Assembly: GCF_014055025.1 (NCBI RefSeq)
Contig: NZ_CP059571.1
Location: 1,116,001-1,180,000 of the forward strand
DNA: 64,000 nucleotides
DNA from: Neisseria bacilliformis
GTDB taxonomy: Bacteria > Pseudomonadota > Gammaproteobacteria > Burkholderiales > Neisseriaceae
Direction of reading: 5' to 3'
The notes beneath the pieces are model-generated. The model had not been told where the DNA came from. It saw only the letters and a program-made list of their open reading frames with translations, and did not search any database. Made by a program: the position numbers and the translations under genes. Positions 26,435 to 35,394 of this stretch are shown here, piece by piece. The stretch's first letter is position 1; every line of letters begins with the position of its first letter.

Positions 26435-26862
26435 GTTGCCTGAAATTTTTGCACAACCCAAACGGCAGTTTGGAAATCAAAAAATACCGTCATTCCCGCG
26501 CAGGCGGGAATCTTGGTCGGATGCAAACAATTTTTGAAGAAACAGAACGTTGCTAAAATTTCGACAAAACTCCCGCGTGCGCGGGAATGACGCTGTGCGG
26601 AGGTGTCCGAGCTTATGCAACGGCTTCCGCTTGTGTTTTAGGGTTTGTGCCGTTGAAAGGCCGTCTGAAAAGCCGGATTGCTTTGCTGCGATTTGGTTTT
26701 CAGACGGCCTTTGGCGTTTCCAAAGGTTTGGAGGCAGTCCTGAGGCGGGAGGCTTCGCACTCTGAAAAACGCCGCGCAAACGTTTTTTTATTCCGTATTG
26801 CGGCTTTGCGGCGAGGGTGGGATTTTCTCTTGCAGGAAAACCAGAAAATCCGTGCAAAGCCC
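26435..26862. other. Intergenic region with a dRS3 pair and repeats
   Basis: No gene is supported. It holds a dRS3-bounded module (26488-26592), a widely spaced DUS pair (about 26659-26711), a GAGGCGGGAGGCTTCGCACTC repeat (26733-26768) and about 95 bp of unremarkable DNA. Confidence 0.6.
26488..26592. repeat. dRS3-bounded module, copy 1
   Basis: ATTCCCGCGCAGGCGGGAAT (26492-26511) fits the neisserial dRS3 pattern ATTCCC-N8-GGGAAT. A second, slightly degenerate copy in inverted context ends at 26588, and the outer flanks CGTC and GACG are complementary. The same layout recurs at 44408-44514. Confidence 0.75.
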
Positions 26863-27440
26863 TTATTTTATTTCAAACATTTGTTCCAGCAGCATTAGGA
26901 AGTCTTCATAGATCGCGCCCGGCAGGGGATTGCCTTCCAGTGTTCTTGGGAACAGGAAATGTACTGTGATACGCCGGATGTTTTTCTCTGTGCCTTCCGA
27001 GTTTTCGTAATTTTTCCACGCGTATGTTGCACGGGTGCGCAGTTCGTGATGGGTGATTTTCCCGGCCGGGAAATTTTTTGTGTAGGCCAGATCGCTTGCC
27101 GGGTCTTCCTGCGTGCTGAAAGGCAGGACGCATGTTTCGATGAAGTCCAGCCAGATGTCGGGCAGGTCGCGGTAAGGTCTGTTGACATTCAACTTGCGAA
27201 GCGGATTTTGCGGCAGAAAATGGCAGATGCAAGGCGAAAACACGAGCCTATGCCGTCCATAGGCGAGTGTTTTCAACGCGGCAGATGCCGTTTTATGACG
27301 TAAAAGCCGCCGCAACCGTTGATTGTCAACAGACCCTGGGGATATGGTCGAACAAATCCCGTTCGCTCGCGCCGTAATAGGCTTGCAGGATTTCGTTGTT
27401 GCGGATTTTTTTTCTCTCTGGCACGGTCTTTTTTGCCCAT
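26863..27440 (-). pseudogene. Unknown gene interrupted by a 160-bp element
   Basis: The 3' part encodes YRDLPDIWLDFIETCVLPF down to LMLLEQMFEIK at 26863. The 5' part (27424 or 27440 to 27336) encodes IRNNEILQAYYGASERDLFD followed by HIP. Between them lies a 160-bp inverted-repeat element. Removing exactly that element joins the halves in frame (HIP-S-YRDLP), which is strong evidence of insertion into one gene of about 130 residues. The start is either GTG 27424 or ATG 27440; the ATG needs a one-base change in an 8-A tract. No family was recognised. Confidence 0.75.
27176..27335. mobile_element. 160-bp MITE-like element with GGTCTGTTGACA ends
   Basis: The terminal inverted repeats are about 18 bp: GGTCTGTTGACATTCAAC on the left and the complement of GGTCTGTTGACAATCAAC on the right. 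Inside, AAAACACGAGCCTATG and CATAGGCGAGTGTTTT form a 16-bp imperfect hairpin. It has no coding capacity. A truncated, diverged relative lies at 61923-61990. No clear target-site duplication was seen. Confidence 0.75.
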
Positions 27441-27556
27441 ATTCAGCTTTCGGATATTCACAAGATAAGAGAACACCTGCCGCAGAGCGGACGGGTGTCC
27501 GGCCTGCGGCAGGCGGTTTTCGGCGGGTTTGTCTGTTGCGGGCAAACGGCGGCGCG

Positions 27557-28333
27557 TTATTGGTCGACGAACGCCCGTTCAATCAGGAAGTCGCCGCGCA
27601 CGCCGACTTTGGGGGATTCGACGAGGCCGAAATCGTTGAGCACTTGGCGGGTGTCTTTGAGCATGGCGGGGCTGCCGCAGAGCATGGCGCGGTCGTCCTG
27701 CGGGTTGATTTTCGGCAGGCCGATGTCGTCAAACAGTTTGCCCGAGCGCATCAGGTCGGTGAGGCGGCCGTGGTGGAGGTAGTCTTCGCGGGAAACGATG
27801 GGGTAGTAGATCAGTTTGTCGCGCACGATCTCGCCGAGGTATTCGTCGTTGGGCAGTTCGCGGGTGAAGCGGTCGTAGTAGGCGAGGTCTTTCTGGTAGC
27901 GCACGCCGTGCACGAGGATGACTTTCTCAAACATGTCGTAGATGTCGGGGTCTTTGGTTACGGCCAGGAAGGGGGCGATGCCGGTGCCGGTGGACAAGAG
28001 ATAGAGGTGTTTGCCGGGGTTGAGGTCGCCCGCGACGAGGGTGCCGGTGGGCTTTTTGCTGATGAGCACGTCGTCGCCGACTTTGAGGTGTTGCAGGTGG
28101 CTGGTGAGCGGGCCGTCTTGGACTTTGATGCTGAAAAATTCGAGATGTTCTTCGTAGTTTGCGCTGGCGACGCTGTATGCGCGCATGAGGGGTTTGCCGT
28201 CCACCATCAGGCCGACCATGACGAACTGGCCGTTTTCAAAGCGCAACGATTCGTCGCGGGTGCAGGTGAAGGTGAAGTAGGCGTCGGTCCAGTGGTGGAC
28301 GCTGAGGACTTTTTCGGTGTTGAATGCTGCCAT
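27557..28333 (-). CDS. fpr: Ferredoxin/flavodoxin-NADP+ reductase
   Basis: A 258-residue FAD enzyme that moves electrons between NADPH and ferredoxin or flavodoxin. The FAD motif RAYSVAS (about residue 52) and the NADP-binding motif LLSTGTGIAPFLAV (about 111) are intact, and the C-terminus ends in VGVRGDFLIERAFVDQ. The length and C-terminal extension fit bacterial subclass I enzymes of the A. vinelandii type. It is separated from pcnB by a DUS pair (28361-28409). Confidence 0.93.
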   Translation of the reverse strand: MAAFNTEKVLSVHHWTDAYFTFTCTRDESLRFENGQFVMVGLMVDGKPLMRAYSVASANYEEHLEFFSIKVQDGPLTSHLQHLKVGDDVLISKKPTGTLVAGDLNPGKHLYLLSTGTGIAPFLAVTKDPDIYDMFEKVILVHGVRYQKDLAYYDRFTRELPNDEYLGEIVRDKLIYYPIVSREDYLHHGRLTDLMRSGKLFDDIGLPKINPQDDRAMLCGSPAMLKDTRQVLNDFGLVESPKVGVRGDFLIERAFVDQ

Positions 28334-28408
28334 TTGGGTTTCCTGTGTGAAATGGGGGAAAGGCCGTCTGAAAAAGGGGGAGACGGCCGGATGGTTTTCA
28401 GACGGCCT

Positions 28409-29758
28409 TTATCCGTTGGCGGCAGCCGCTGCGGGTTTGCGTTTGCGCGATCTGCGGCGTTTTTTGCGGTTTGCCGAGGGCAGTTCGTTGGCGGCGGCGG
28501 TCATGGCGGCGGACATTTGCTCGCGCTCTTCGGGTTCGGCGTGCTGGAATGTTGTCCACCAGTCGGCCAGCTCCTGCGGCGCGCTGCCGGTTTTGGCGCG
28601 CAAAACGAGGAAATCGTAGGCGGCGCGGAAACGCAGCTGGGCGAGCAGGCGGTGCGGACGCATGCCGCGCCGGTTGTCGAACTGGGGTTGGAGTATCCAG
28701 ATTTCGCGCATGGTGGCGGAGAATTTCTGCGGCACGCCCCAGCCCCTTTCCACGGTGTCGTCCAAGTCGGCGATGGCGCGGCTGAGGGCGGGAGCGGGTT
28801 TGAGGCCGTTTGCCTGGTTTTGCTGCCAGAGGGCGTTGAGTTTGTCCCACATCAGGGCGGCGAGGACAAAACCTGCGGAGACGGATTTGTCGGCGCGCAC
28901 GCGCTCGTCGGTGTTGCGCAGCGATTCGCCGATGATGCCGCCGCTGCCGTCGGCGGCGGCCTGCTGCAAGGCGTCGAGCAGGGGGTGGATGCGCGCGGCG
29001 ATGCCGAGGGCGCGGATTTGGCCGAGGCAGCGGCCGGCGTGGCCGGAGAAGAGGAGTTTGGTGATTTCGTCGAACAGGCGGGCGGGGGGCTCTTCTTTCA
29101 GACGGCCTGCATAATCGGCGGCGGGCGCGGCGGTGCGCTCTTCGATGGTGAAGCCGAGTTTGCCCGCGAGGCGGATGGCGCGCAGGATGCGGACGGGGTC
29201 TTCCTGATAGCGTTCGGCGGGGTTGCCGATCATGACGATGCGGCGTTGTCTGACGTCTTGTACGCCGTGGTGGAAGTCGTGGATTTCGCGTTTGACGGGG
29301 TCGAAGTAGAGGGCGTTGCAGGTGAAGTCGCGCCGGCCGGCGTCTTCGGCGAGCGTGCCGTAGGTGTTGTCCTTCATGATGCGTCCCTGCTCGTTCTGCA
29401 CCGCGCCGCCGTTGCCACGGAAGGTGGTTACTTCGATGGTTTCGGGGCCGACTTGGACGTGGACGATGCGGAAACGGCGGCCGATGATGCGGCTGCGGCG
29501 GAAGAGGGCGCGGACTTCTTCGGGGGTGGCGTCGGTGGCGACGTCGAAGTCTTTGGGCTGCGCGCCGATGAGCAGGTCGCGCACCGCGCCGCCGACAACG
29601 TAGGCTTCGTAGCCGGCCTGTTGCAGGCGGGAGACGGTTTTTTCGGCGGCGAAGCTGATGTCGTCGGCGGTGAGGCCGTGTTCGGCGTAGGGGATGGTGT
29701 GTTTGACGCTTGCGGCGTCGGCTTTGCCGGCCATTTTGCGCCAGAGTTTTTTCAGCAT
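28409..29758 (-). CDS. pcnB: Poly(A) polymerase I
   Basis: PcnB adds 3' poly(A) tails that promote RNA decay. The 449-residue protein has the nucleotidyltransferase class II core: YVVGGAVRDLLIG (about residue 53) and DFDVATDATPEEV with the metal-binding Asp pair, then GRRFRIVHV and GRRDFTCNALYFDP. A basic C-terminal tail (RKKRRRSRKRKP) may bind RNA. The start MLKKLWRKMAG at 29758 was preferred. A TATAAT followed by GCGCCCC lies at 29811-29816, 53 bp upstream, inside the longer open frame. Confidence 0.93.
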   Translation of the reverse strand: MLKKLWRKMAGKADAASVKHTIPYAEHGLTADDISFAAEKTVSRLQQAGYEAYVVGGAVRDLLIGAQPKDFDVATDATPEEVRALFRRSRIIGRRFRIVHVQVGPETIEVTTFRGNGGAVQNEQGRIMKDNTYGTLAEDAGRRDFTCNALYFDPVKREIHDFHHGVQDVRQRRIVMIGNPAERYQEDPVRILRAIRLAGKLGFTIEERTAAPAADYAGRLKEEPPARLFDEITKLLFSGHAGRCLGQIRALGIAARIHPLLDALQQAAADGSGGIIGESLRNTDERVRADKSVSAGFVLAALMWDKLNALWQQNQANGLKPAPALSRAIADLDDTVERGWGVPQKFSATMREIWILQPQFDNRRGMRPHRLLAQLRFRAAYDFLVLRAKTGSAPQELADWWTTFQHAEPEEREQMSAAMTAAANELPSANRKKRRRSRKRKPAAAAANG

Positions 29759-29931
29759 GTGTTTCTCGAAAAACGGGGATTTGCGCCCCGCCGACATAAA
29801 AATGGGGCGCATTATACCCGTGGCGGGCGGGAAATAAAACAAAGGGCTTTTCAGACGGCCTCTGCGCGGATTTGTTCGGCGGCCGTCTGAAAGCGTAAAA
29901 TCGGGTTTTCAAACCGAAAAGGAGGACGATT

Positions 29932-30444
29932 GTGAACGCGAAACACCTTGCCGCCGCCGTTTTGGCCGCTACGCTGGCGGCTTCGGCATCCGCTGCGGAT
30001 TTGCGCGCCGAGCTGGCTGAGGCGCGCACCGCCGCGAAACTGGCGGCAGAAAACACCAAAAGCTATCAGGATACATACAGCGACATCTATTTCGATTTGG
30101 GCAGCCTCACCGTGGCCGAATTCGAGCGGCGCGCGGCTTCGGGCGAAACGGTGTACGCCTACATCGGCCGCCCCAGCTGCGGCGACTGCAACGCCTTCGA
30201 GCCGCTGTTCAAACGCTACATCGCCGCGCACAGGCTGGACGGCAAAATCTGGTTTGTCAACGTCCACCGCCTGCACCAAAACCCCGAAGCGTGGGCAGCG
30301 TTCAAACAGCGTTACGGCCTCTCAGGCACGCCGGTGCTGGCCAAATACGCAAACGGGCGGCAGCAGAACAAGCTGGATTTCGAGGAAAACGGCGGCATCG
30401 GCGGCGCGGATTTGGAACGCTGGCTGCAACTGAACGGTTTGTAA
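29932..30444 (+). CDS. Periplasmic thioredoxin-like protein (CGDC motif)
   Basis: The GTG start at 29932 follows a strong GGAGG at 29921-29925. The 170-residue product has a signal peptide (cleaved near ASA-AD), a short helical region, then a thioredoxin fold with YIGRPSCGDCNAFEPLF, an atypical CGDC redox pair. The cis-Pro region is LSGTPVLAKYANG. The pattern resembles the PedC/BrcD group of disulfide proteins. It probably works as a periplasmic thiol-disulfide enzyme; substrates are unknown. Confidence 0.85.
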   Translation: MNAKHLAAAVLAATLAASASAADLRAELAEARTAAKLAAENTKSYQDTYSDIYFDLGSLTVAEFERRAASGETVYAYIGRPSCGDCNAFEPLFKRYIAAHRLDGKIWFVNVHRLHQNPEAWAAFKQRYGLSGTPVLAKYANGRQQNKLDFEENGGIGGADLERWLQLNGL

Positions 30445-30523
30445 ACAGGATTTCAGACGGCCTCTGCGCCGTGCAGGCCGTCCCGAGGCGGGAGGCTTCG
30501 CACTCTGAAAACAGGAGAAAGCA

Positions 30524-30952
30524 ATGGAACACACATGGTTTTACTGGGCTCTGGCCTCGGCCTTTTTCGCCGCGCTCACTGCGATTTTCGCCAAAGCCGG
30601 CTTGCAGGGCATCGATTCGGACTTCGCCACCTTCATCCGCACGCTGGTCATCATCGCCGCGCTGGCGGCCTTCCTCAGCTACGCGGGCAAATGGCAGGGC
30701 GTGGGCTCGTTCACCGCGAAAAACTGGACGTTTCTGGTTTTGTCGGGGCTGGCCACCGGCGCGTCGTGGCTGGCCTATTTCAAGGCCCTGCAAATGGGCG
30801 AAGCGTCGAAAGTCGCGCCGGTGGACAAATTCAGCATCGTGCTGGTGGCTCTGTTCGCCGTTGTTTTTCTGAAAGAACGTCCCTCGTCGCAGGAATGGCT
30901 GGGCATCGCCCTGATTGCCGGCGGCGTGCTAACGCTGGCTTTGAAGCGGTAG
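30524..30952 (+). CDS. EamA family small membrane transporter
   Basis: A 142-residue protein with four to five helices corresponding to one EamA/DMT repeat, about half of the usual two-repeat transporter. FFAALTAIFAKAGLQGIDSD at the N-terminus and the C-terminal LGIALIAGGVLTLA are typical. Single-repeat members probably dimerise. The substrate is unknown. The upstream 79 bp contain a DUS and one GAGGCGGGAGGCTTCGCACTC repeat, and the start has an AGGAGAA ribosome-binding site. Confidence 0.87.
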   Translation: MEHTWFYWALASAFFAALTAIFAKAGLQGIDSDFATFIRTLVIIAALAAFLSYAGKWQGVGSFTAKNWTFLVLSGLATGASWLAYFKALQMGEASKVAPVDKFSIVLVALFAVVFLKERPSSQEWLGIALIAGGVLTLALKR

Positions 30953-30966
30953 GTTGGGAACAGGAA

Positions 30967-31110
30967 AAGGCCGCCTGAAAACCCGAAAATCCGGTTTTCA
31001 GACGGCCTTTTGTACGGCACAAACCGCGTGCGTGGCAGAGCCACACACCCTACCTGTTTGCACAGAGGCCGTCTGAAAACCCGTTTTACAGGTTTTCAGA
31101 CGGCCTTTTT
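30967..31110. terminator. Two paired-DUS hairpins around a half repeat
   Basis: Inverted pairs at 30967-31007 and 31066-31110 flank one half-copy of the composite repeat (GCGTGCGTGGCAGAGCCACA). They separate the convergent EamA and lysC genes and could stop both. Confidence 0.65.
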
Positions 31111-31140
31111 ATCCGTTTGCCGCGTTATTGCGCGTCTGCG

Positions 31141-32364
31141 TCAGGCGTGTTCCAAACCGAAGGTTTTGTGCAGCACGCGGGTGGCCAGTTCCATGTATTT
31201 TTCGTCGATCAGCACGGAGACTTTGATTTCCGAGGTGGAGATCATCTGGATGTTGATGCCTTCTTCGGCCAGGGCGCGGAACATCTGCGCGGCCACGCCG
31301 GCGTGCGAGCGCATGCCCACGCCCACGATGGAGACTTTGCACACGGTGTCGTCGCCGTTCACTTCGGCCGCGCCCAGATCGGCTTTGAGGCCGTTCATCA
31401 AATCGAGGGTGGGCTTGTAGTCGCCGCGCGGCACGGTGAAGGAGAAGTCGGTGGTGCCCTGCGCGCCGACGTTTTGGATGATCATGTCCACTTCGATGTT
31501 GGCCTCGGCGATGCTGCCGAGAATCTGGTAGGCGATGCCGGGTTTGTCGGATACGCCGCGCACGTTGATGCGGGCTTGGTTTTTGTCGAATGCGATGCCT
31601 TTTACAACCGCTTTTTCCATGTTTTCGTCCTCTTCAAAGGTAATCAGGGTGCCTTCGCCTTCGTCGGTCAGGCTGCTCAATACGCGCAGGCGAACTTTGT
31701 ATTTGCCGGCAAATTCCACCGAGCGGATTTGCAGCACTTTGGAGCCGAGGCTGGCTAGTTCGAGCATTTCTTCAAACGAGATGGTGCTCATGCGCCGCGC
31801 TTCGGGTACGACGCGCGGGTCGGTGGTGTACACGCCGTCTACGTCGGTGTAAATCTGGCATTCGTCGGCTTTAAGCGCGGCGGCCAGGGCAACGGCGGAG
31901 GTGTCCGAGCCGCCGCGCCCGAGCGTGGCGATGTCGCCGCCGGCGGTAACGCCCTGGAAACCGGCCACAATGACGACGCGGCCTTCGCCCAGGTCGGCGC
32001 GCATTTTGTCGGCGTCGATGTGGTCGATGCGGGCTTTGGTGTGCGCGTCGTCGGTGCGCACCGCCACCTGCCAGCCGGTGTAGCTTTTGGCCGGTACGCC
32101 GATGTCTTTCAGAGCCATGGCCAAAAGGCCGATGGTTACCTGCTCGCCCGTGGCGAGGACGACGTCCAGCTCGCGCGGGTCGGGAAACTCCTGCATTTCG
32201 TGCGCCAGAGCCACCAGCCGGTTGGTTTCGCCGCTCATCGCGGACACCACCACCACCACGTCATGACCTTCGGCGCGGGCGCGGGCGACACGTTTGGCGA
32301 CGTTTTTGATGCGTTCGGGCGAACCCACCGAAGTGCCGCCGTATTTCTGTACGATTAGTGCCAT
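31141..32364 (-). CDS. lysC: Aspartate kinase
   Basis: LysC phosphorylates aspartate, the first committed step to lysine, threonine and methionine. The 407-residue protein starts MALIVQKYGGTSVGS, carries the kinase motif LGRGGSDTSAVALAAA, and ends with two ACT domains (GIAYQILGSIAEANIEVDMI and VGMRSHAGVAAQMF) for feedback control. The start is set by the KYGGTSVGS family N-terminus. An AATAAT followed by GCCGCCC at 32402-32407 is a probable -10. Confidence 0.95.
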   Translation of the reverse strand: MALIVQKYGGTSVGSPERIKNVAKRVARARAEGHDVVVVVSAMSGETNRLVALAHEMQEFPDPRELDVVLATGEQVTIGLLAMALKDIGVPAKSYTGWQVAVRTDDAHTKARIDHIDADKMRADLGEGRVVIVAGFQGVTAGGDIATLGRGGSDTSAVALAAALKADECQIYTDVDGVYTTDPRVVPEARRMSTISFEEMLELASLGSKVLQIRSVEFAGKYKVRLRVLSSLTDEGEGTLITFEEDENMEKAVVKGIAFDKNQARINVRGVSDKPGIAYQILGSIAEANIEVDMIIQNVGAQGTTDFSFTVPRGDYKPTLDLMNGLKADLGAAEVNGDDTVCKVSIVGVGMRSHAGVAAQMFRALAEEGINIQMISTSEIKVSVLIDEKYMELATRVLHKTFGLEHA

Positions 32365-32500
32365 TTTCGTGCTTTCTGTTTGAACAATGCGAAAGGGCGG
32401 CATTATTGCCATTTTTCGTCGCGCCGACAAGGAATTTGGCGGGCGCGCGCTTTGTTGCATAAAATTGCGTTTTCCGCCAACAAGCACATGGAGCAACAAC

Positions 32501-33181
32501 ATGAAAAAAATCCTCGCCGCCGCCCTGCTGGCCTTCTCCGCCGCCGCCTTTGCCGCGCCCTATCCGCAGCAGAACATGCAGAGCGTGATCACGCCCGAGC
32601 GTTTCAGCGGCGCGGCGGCCGACAAAATCTACAACGATTTGGCCGCGCACGCGGGCGAGTATCCCGTGCGCTTCGACAACGCCGCCGACCAAAAACGCGC
32701 CGCACGCGACGCGGCCGAGCTGTTGCGCATATCCCGCTCCCTTATCGAAACGGACATCATCAAACCAGGCGACGAGGCCTACATCCCCATGCTGCACCGC
32801 ACCGCGCAAACGGCCTGGATCGCCCACAACTTGGACGTGGAAGGCGCGGCACAGATTGCCGACGGCTACTACCGCAAGCTGCTCTCGGCGCAGCCCAAGG
32901 CGCAGCGGGCGCAGACCCTGGGCGAATATGGCGGCTTCCTCGCCGCCTCCGCACAAACCGACGCGGCTTTGCGCGTGCTGCGGCAGGCGGTGGACGGCGG
33001 CAACGGCGCAGCCCGCAAACCGCTGGCCATCGTGCTGCTGACCAAAGGACAGAAGGAGCAGGCACTGCGCGAAATCCGCGCCTATGTGAAACAGTATCCG
33101 CGAGACGAGCAGGCAAAACATATGCTCGAAGCGGCGCAGGCCGGGCGCGTCGAAGTGAAAGGCGCGCCGATGGCGCGTTAG
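32501..33181 (+). CDS. Secreted helical-repeat (TPR-like) protein, unknown function
   Basis: The start at 32501 follows ATGGAGCAACAAC and a signal peptide, MKKILAAALLAFSAAAFA, cleaved before APYPQQ. The 226-residue product is alpha-helical, with regular Ala/Leu/Tyr spacing (EGAAQIADGYYRKLLSAQPK, TDAALRVLRQAVDGGNGAAR) suggestive of TPR or Sel1-like repeats. It is likely periplasmic. I recognise no specific family. It is divergent from lysC. Confidence 0.78.
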   Translation: MKKILAAALLAFSAAAFAAPYPQQNMQSVITPERFSGAAADKIYNDLAAHAGEYPVRFDNAADQKRAARDAAELLRISRSLIETDIIKPGDEAYIPMLHRTAQTAWIAHNLDVEGAAQIADGYYRKLLSAQPKAQRAQTLGEYGGFLAASAQTDAALRVLRQAVDGGNGAARKPLAIVLLTKGQKEQALREIRAYVKQYPRDEQAKHMLEAAQAGRVEVKGAPMAR

Positions 33182-33201
33182 CTCGCTTCGGTTTGGCAAC
33201 A

Positions 33202-33248
33202 GAGAGGCCGTCTGAAAAGCCGTTTTATCGGTTTTTCAGACGGCCTTT
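33202..33248. terminator. Paired DUS between convergent genes
   Basis: AGAGGCCGTCTGAAAA and TTTTTCAGACGGCCT enclose a short loop, 20 bp after the helical-repeat gene. A half composite repeat and one more DUS precede the recN 3' end. Confidence 0.65.
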
Positions 33249-33325
33249 TTCATGGCGGAAAACCGCGTGCGTGTCTGCGCCACACACCCTACATTGGCCG
33301 CAAGAGGCCGTCTGAAAAACGGGGT

Positions 33326-34990
33326 TTATGCCTTTTGCGCGTTTTCCAGCATTTCGGCGGCGTGGCGGCGGGTGGTGTCGGTGATGGTTTCGCCGCCGAG
33401 CATGCGGGCGATTTCGCCGGTGCGGCCCTCGCCGTCGAGGACGCGGATGCGGCTGAGGGTTTGGCTGCCGTCGCTGTTTTTGCTGACCTGCCAGTGGTTT
33501 TGCCCGCAGGCGGCCACTTGGGGCAGGTGGGTTACGGCGAGCACTTGGCGGTGTTGTCCGAGTTTGGCGAGGGCGCGGCCGACGGTTTCGGCCACGCCGC
33601 CGCCGATGCCGGTGTCCACTTCGTCGAAGATGAGGGTGGGGATGGCGGTGTGGCGGCTGGCGGCCACTTGCAGGGAGAGGCTGATGCGGGCGAGTTCGCC
33701 GCCGGAGGCGACTTTGTCCAGCGGCCGCAGCGGGCTGCCTTTGTTGGCGGACACTTGGTACTGCACTTGTTCGAGGCCGTGGGCGGAGGGGGGGCAGGGG
33801 GGCAGGGTAACGGCAAACTGCGCGCCTTTCATGGCGAGGGTCTGCATGTAGGCGGTGGTTTCCGCGCCGAGGCGTTCGGCGGCGGCGTTTCGTTGTTCGG
33901 ACAGGTTTTGCGCGGCCTGCATGTAGGCTTGTTCGCATTTTTGCACGGCCTTTTGCAGGGCTTCGGTGTCGGCGGCGGCTTCGAGGCGGCCGAGGGCTTC
34001 GGCGGTTTCGGCCAGTTTGGCGGGCAGCTCTTGCGGTTCGATGCGGTATTTGCGGGCGGCGGACATGAGTTCGCCCATGCGTTCTTCTTGGGCGGCCAGC
34101 TCGGCGGGGTCGAGTTCGGTGCGGTTTGCGACGCTGCGGGCGGCGGCGGCGGCTTCTTCGAGTTCGGCTTCGACGCTTTCGAGCAGGGCGACGCTTTCGG
34201 CAAAGCGCGGTTCGAGGTGGCTGAGGCTTTCGAGGGTGCGGCGGCAGCGGTAAACGTGGTATTGCAGGCCGTGTTCGCCGTTGATGGTTTCTTCGGTTTC
34301 TTGGGCGGCGGCGATGAGTTCGGCGGCGTGGGCGAGGCTGTCGTGGCTTTGGCTGAGGCTTTCCCATTCGCCGGGGAGGGGGGCGAGGCGTTCGAGTTCG
34401 CCGGCCTGCCATTCGAGGCGTTCGCGTTCGATTTGCAGCTGTTCGCCTTCTTCGCGGGCGGCGCGCAGGGCTTCGAGGGCGGCCTGGCGGCTGCGGTAGG
34501 CGGTTTTGACTTCGGCGGCCAGTGCGGCGCAGCCGGCGTAGGCGTCGAGCAGTTCGCGTTGGACGGCTTCGCGGTTGAGCGACTGGTGGGCGTTTTGGCC
34601 GTGGATGTCGATGAGGCGGCTGCCGATGTTTTTGAGGTGGGCGAGGGTGGCGGCCTGGCCGTTGATGTAGCTGCGACTTTTGCCTTTGGCGTCGATGACG
34701 CGGCGGATGGTGAGCTCGGTTGCGCCTTCTTCGATCAGCCCCTGCGCGGCCAGCTCGGTTTGCATTTCGGGCAGGGCGGCGAGGTCGAACAGGGCGGAAA
34801 GGCGGGCTTCTTTCGCGCCGGCGCGCACTTGGGCGTAGTCGGCCTTGTCGCCCAACAGCAGGCCGATGGCGTCGAGGGTGATGGATTTGCCCGCGCCGGT
34901 TTCGCCGGTGAGCACGGTGAAGCCGGGTTGGAAATCGAGTTCGAGGTGGTCGACGATGACGAAGTCGTCCAGTGTGAGTGCCAGCAGCAT
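33326..34990 (-). CDS. recN: DNA repair ATPase RecN
   Basis: RecN is an SMC-like ATPase in double-strand break repair. The 554-residue protein has Walker A VLTGETGAGKS (about residue 28), long coiled-coil stretches rich in Glu, Ala and Arg between about 150 and 390, then the signature VASGGELARISLSLQ and Walker B TLIFDEVDTGIGG. The start at 34990 follows CGGAGGACAACC. TATAAT with CCGCCC downstream is at 35028-35033. The longer frame upstream runs through the tandem repeat region. Confidence 0.95.
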   Translation of the reverse strand: MLLALTLDDFVIVDHLELDFQPGFTVLTGETGAGKSITLDAIGLLLGDKADYAQVRAGAKEARLSALFDLAALPEMQTELAAQGLIEEGATELTIRRVIDAKGKSRSYINGQAATLAHLKNIGSRLIDIHGQNAHQSLNREAVQRELLDAYAGCAALAAEVKTAYRSRQAALEALRAAREEGEQLQIERERLEWQAGELERLAPLPGEWESLSQSHDSLAHAAELIAAAQETEETINGEHGLQYHVYRCRRTLESLSHLEPRFAESVALLESVEAELEEAAAAARSVANRTELDPAELAAQEERMGELMSAARKYRIEPQELPAKLAETAEALGRLEAAADTEALQKAVQKCEQAYMQAAQNLSEQRNAAAERLGAETTAYMQTLAMKGAQFAVTLPPCPPSAHGLEQVQYQVSANKGSPLRPLDKVASGGELARISLSLQVAASRHTAIPTLIFDEVDTGIGGGVAETVGRALAKLGQHRQVLAVTHLPQVAACGQNHWQVSKNSDGSQTLSRIRVLDGEGRTGEIARMLGGETITDTTRRHAAEMLENAQKA

Positions 34991-35394
34991 GGTTGTCCTC
35001 CGGATAAGGCCGTCTGAAAAAGGGCGGATTATATAGCTGTGGCGGGGGAAGCGGCAGGGGCGGGGTGCGGCGGGGGATGCGGACAGGCCGTCTGAAAACA
35101 TGGAATGTGTGCTTTCAGACGGCCTTTTGTTGTGCGGCAATGAACCGCGTGCGTGGCTTGCGCCACACACCCTACGTAAGGGGCAGGAGGCCGTCTGAAA
35201 ACATGGAATGTGTGCTTTCAGACGGTCTTTTGTTGTGCGGCAATGAACCGCGTGCGTGGCTTGCGCCACACACCCTACGTAAAGGGCAGAAGGCCGTCTG
35301 AAAACATGGAAACTGCGTTTTCAGAAACGTCATCCCCGCGTTTATGCTCTGAAAGAGTACTGGCGGGGACGGTCTCTTGCTTTGCTGTTTGGCT
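34991..35394. other. Intergenic region with a 103-bp tandem duplication
   Basis: It holds the recN promoter, a DUS, then two tandem 103-bp units and the start of a third (from 35085), and a GAAACGTCATCCCCGCG module that includes GTTTATGCTCTGAAAGAGTA (35320-35375). No gene was found. Confidence 0.75.
35085..35290. repeat. Tandem duplication, two 103-bp units
   Basis: Units 35085-35187 and 35188-35290 each contain a DUS, CATGGAATGTGTGC, an inverted DUS, TTTTGTTGTGCGGCAATGAA, a half composite repeat and a TACGTAA-GGGCAG tail. They differ at about three positions, one of which spoils a DUS core in unit 2 (GACGGTC). A third, truncated unit starts at 35291. Confidence 0.85.

Noticed and set aside
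26477-26857. A 126-codon minus-strand frame upstream of the broken gene
   Set aside because: It is made of dRS3, DUS and GAGGCGGGAGGCTTCGCACTC repeats read in one frame; no start signal.
27176-27335. Correia repeat enclosed element
   Set aside because: The ends are GGTCTGTTGACA, not the TATAGTGGATTAA-type Correia ends, and no Correia end was seen elsewhere in the window.
27323-29890. An 855-codon plus-strand frame opposite fpr and pcnB
   Set aside because: An antisense shadow produced by codon composition; low-complexity Gly/Val/Ala sequence, while the minus strand encodes two well-conserved enzymes.
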